Shown here in pieces: positions 12,221-12,252 of a stretch of 12,252 nt of DNA. Numbering within the stretch: position 1 is the stretch's first letter; every line of letters begins with the position of its first letter. The position numbers and the translations under genes are program-made. The notes beneath the pieces are model-generated. The model was given only the letters and a program-made list of their open reading frames with translations. It ran no database searches and was not told the DNA's origin. The DNA is from BM506 sp031581485 (GTDB lineage Bacteria > Desulfobacterota > Desulfobulbia > Desulfobulbales > SURF-16): positions 1 through 12,252 of the forward strand of contig JAVLBA010000070.1 in the NCBI GenBank assembly GCA_031581485.1, in the 5' to 3' direction.

Positions 12221-12252
12221 CGAGCGAAGCGCGGCAATCCAGGAAGTTGCGG
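12205..12252 (+). repeat. REP-like element, short variant, cut by the window edge
   Basis: Positions 12205-12243 match the inverted element at 2954-2992 at 35 of 39 positions, and the match continues a few bases to the edge. The element shows the TTGC...GCAA dyad. Copies of the same element in opposite orientations 9 kb apart, both intergenic, indicate a dispersed family. Confidence 0.75.

Overview
The window looks like chromosomal DNA of a moderately GC-rich anaerobe of the Desulfobacterota (former Deltaproteobacteria), possibly a Desulfobulbales relative. The main reasons are the gene order serA - DUF1844 - ispE - tRNA-Gln - prs - rplY - pth - carD on one strand, the long-form SerA, the two-domain CTC-type L25, and families of short intergenic repeats. 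This placement rests on protein resemblance and gene order recalled from memory; no search was run.

Layout. Positions 1-233 hold no gene, only hairpins and a weak promoter-like site. Positions 234-2441 (minus strand) hold a B12-binding-type radical SAM protein preceded by a small lipoprotein gene. Positions 2442-3372 form a long non-coding stretch made mostly of repeats: two copies of a composite ~307-bp unit, plus REP-like elements, ending in the carD terminator. Positions 3373-9714 (minus strand) hold a housekeeping block: carD (own promoter and terminator), pth, and the run serA, DUF1844, ispE, tRNA-Gln(UUG), prs, rplY, which is closely spaced and probably one or two transcripts starting at a good promoter before serA. 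A 156-aa protein of unknown function (9894-10364, minus) lies upstream of serA and is divergent from cysS (10481-11941, plus). A second tRNA-Gln (anticodon CUG, plus strand) with its own promoter follows cysS. The window ends in a small GTGCCGT tandem array that runs into a REP-like element.

How the genes fit together. Several products serve translation: tRNA-Gln(UUG), tRNA-Gln(CUG), L25, peptidyl-tRNA hydrolase and cysteinyl-tRNA synthetase. SerA supplies serine and so cysteine. Prs makes PRPP for nucleotide, histidine and tryptophan synthesis. IspE belongs to the MEP isoprenoid pathway. CarD is an RNA-polymerase-binding regulator often linked to stable-RNA and growth control. The radical SAM protein and lipoprotein are the least understood genes.

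I see no phage, CRISPR, toxin-antitoxin or defence system. The most unusual signal is the duplicated composite repeat at 2594-3300. Its octamer arms have expanded in step (2+2 units in one copy, 3+3 in the other), as would be expected if a stem-loop were being conserved.
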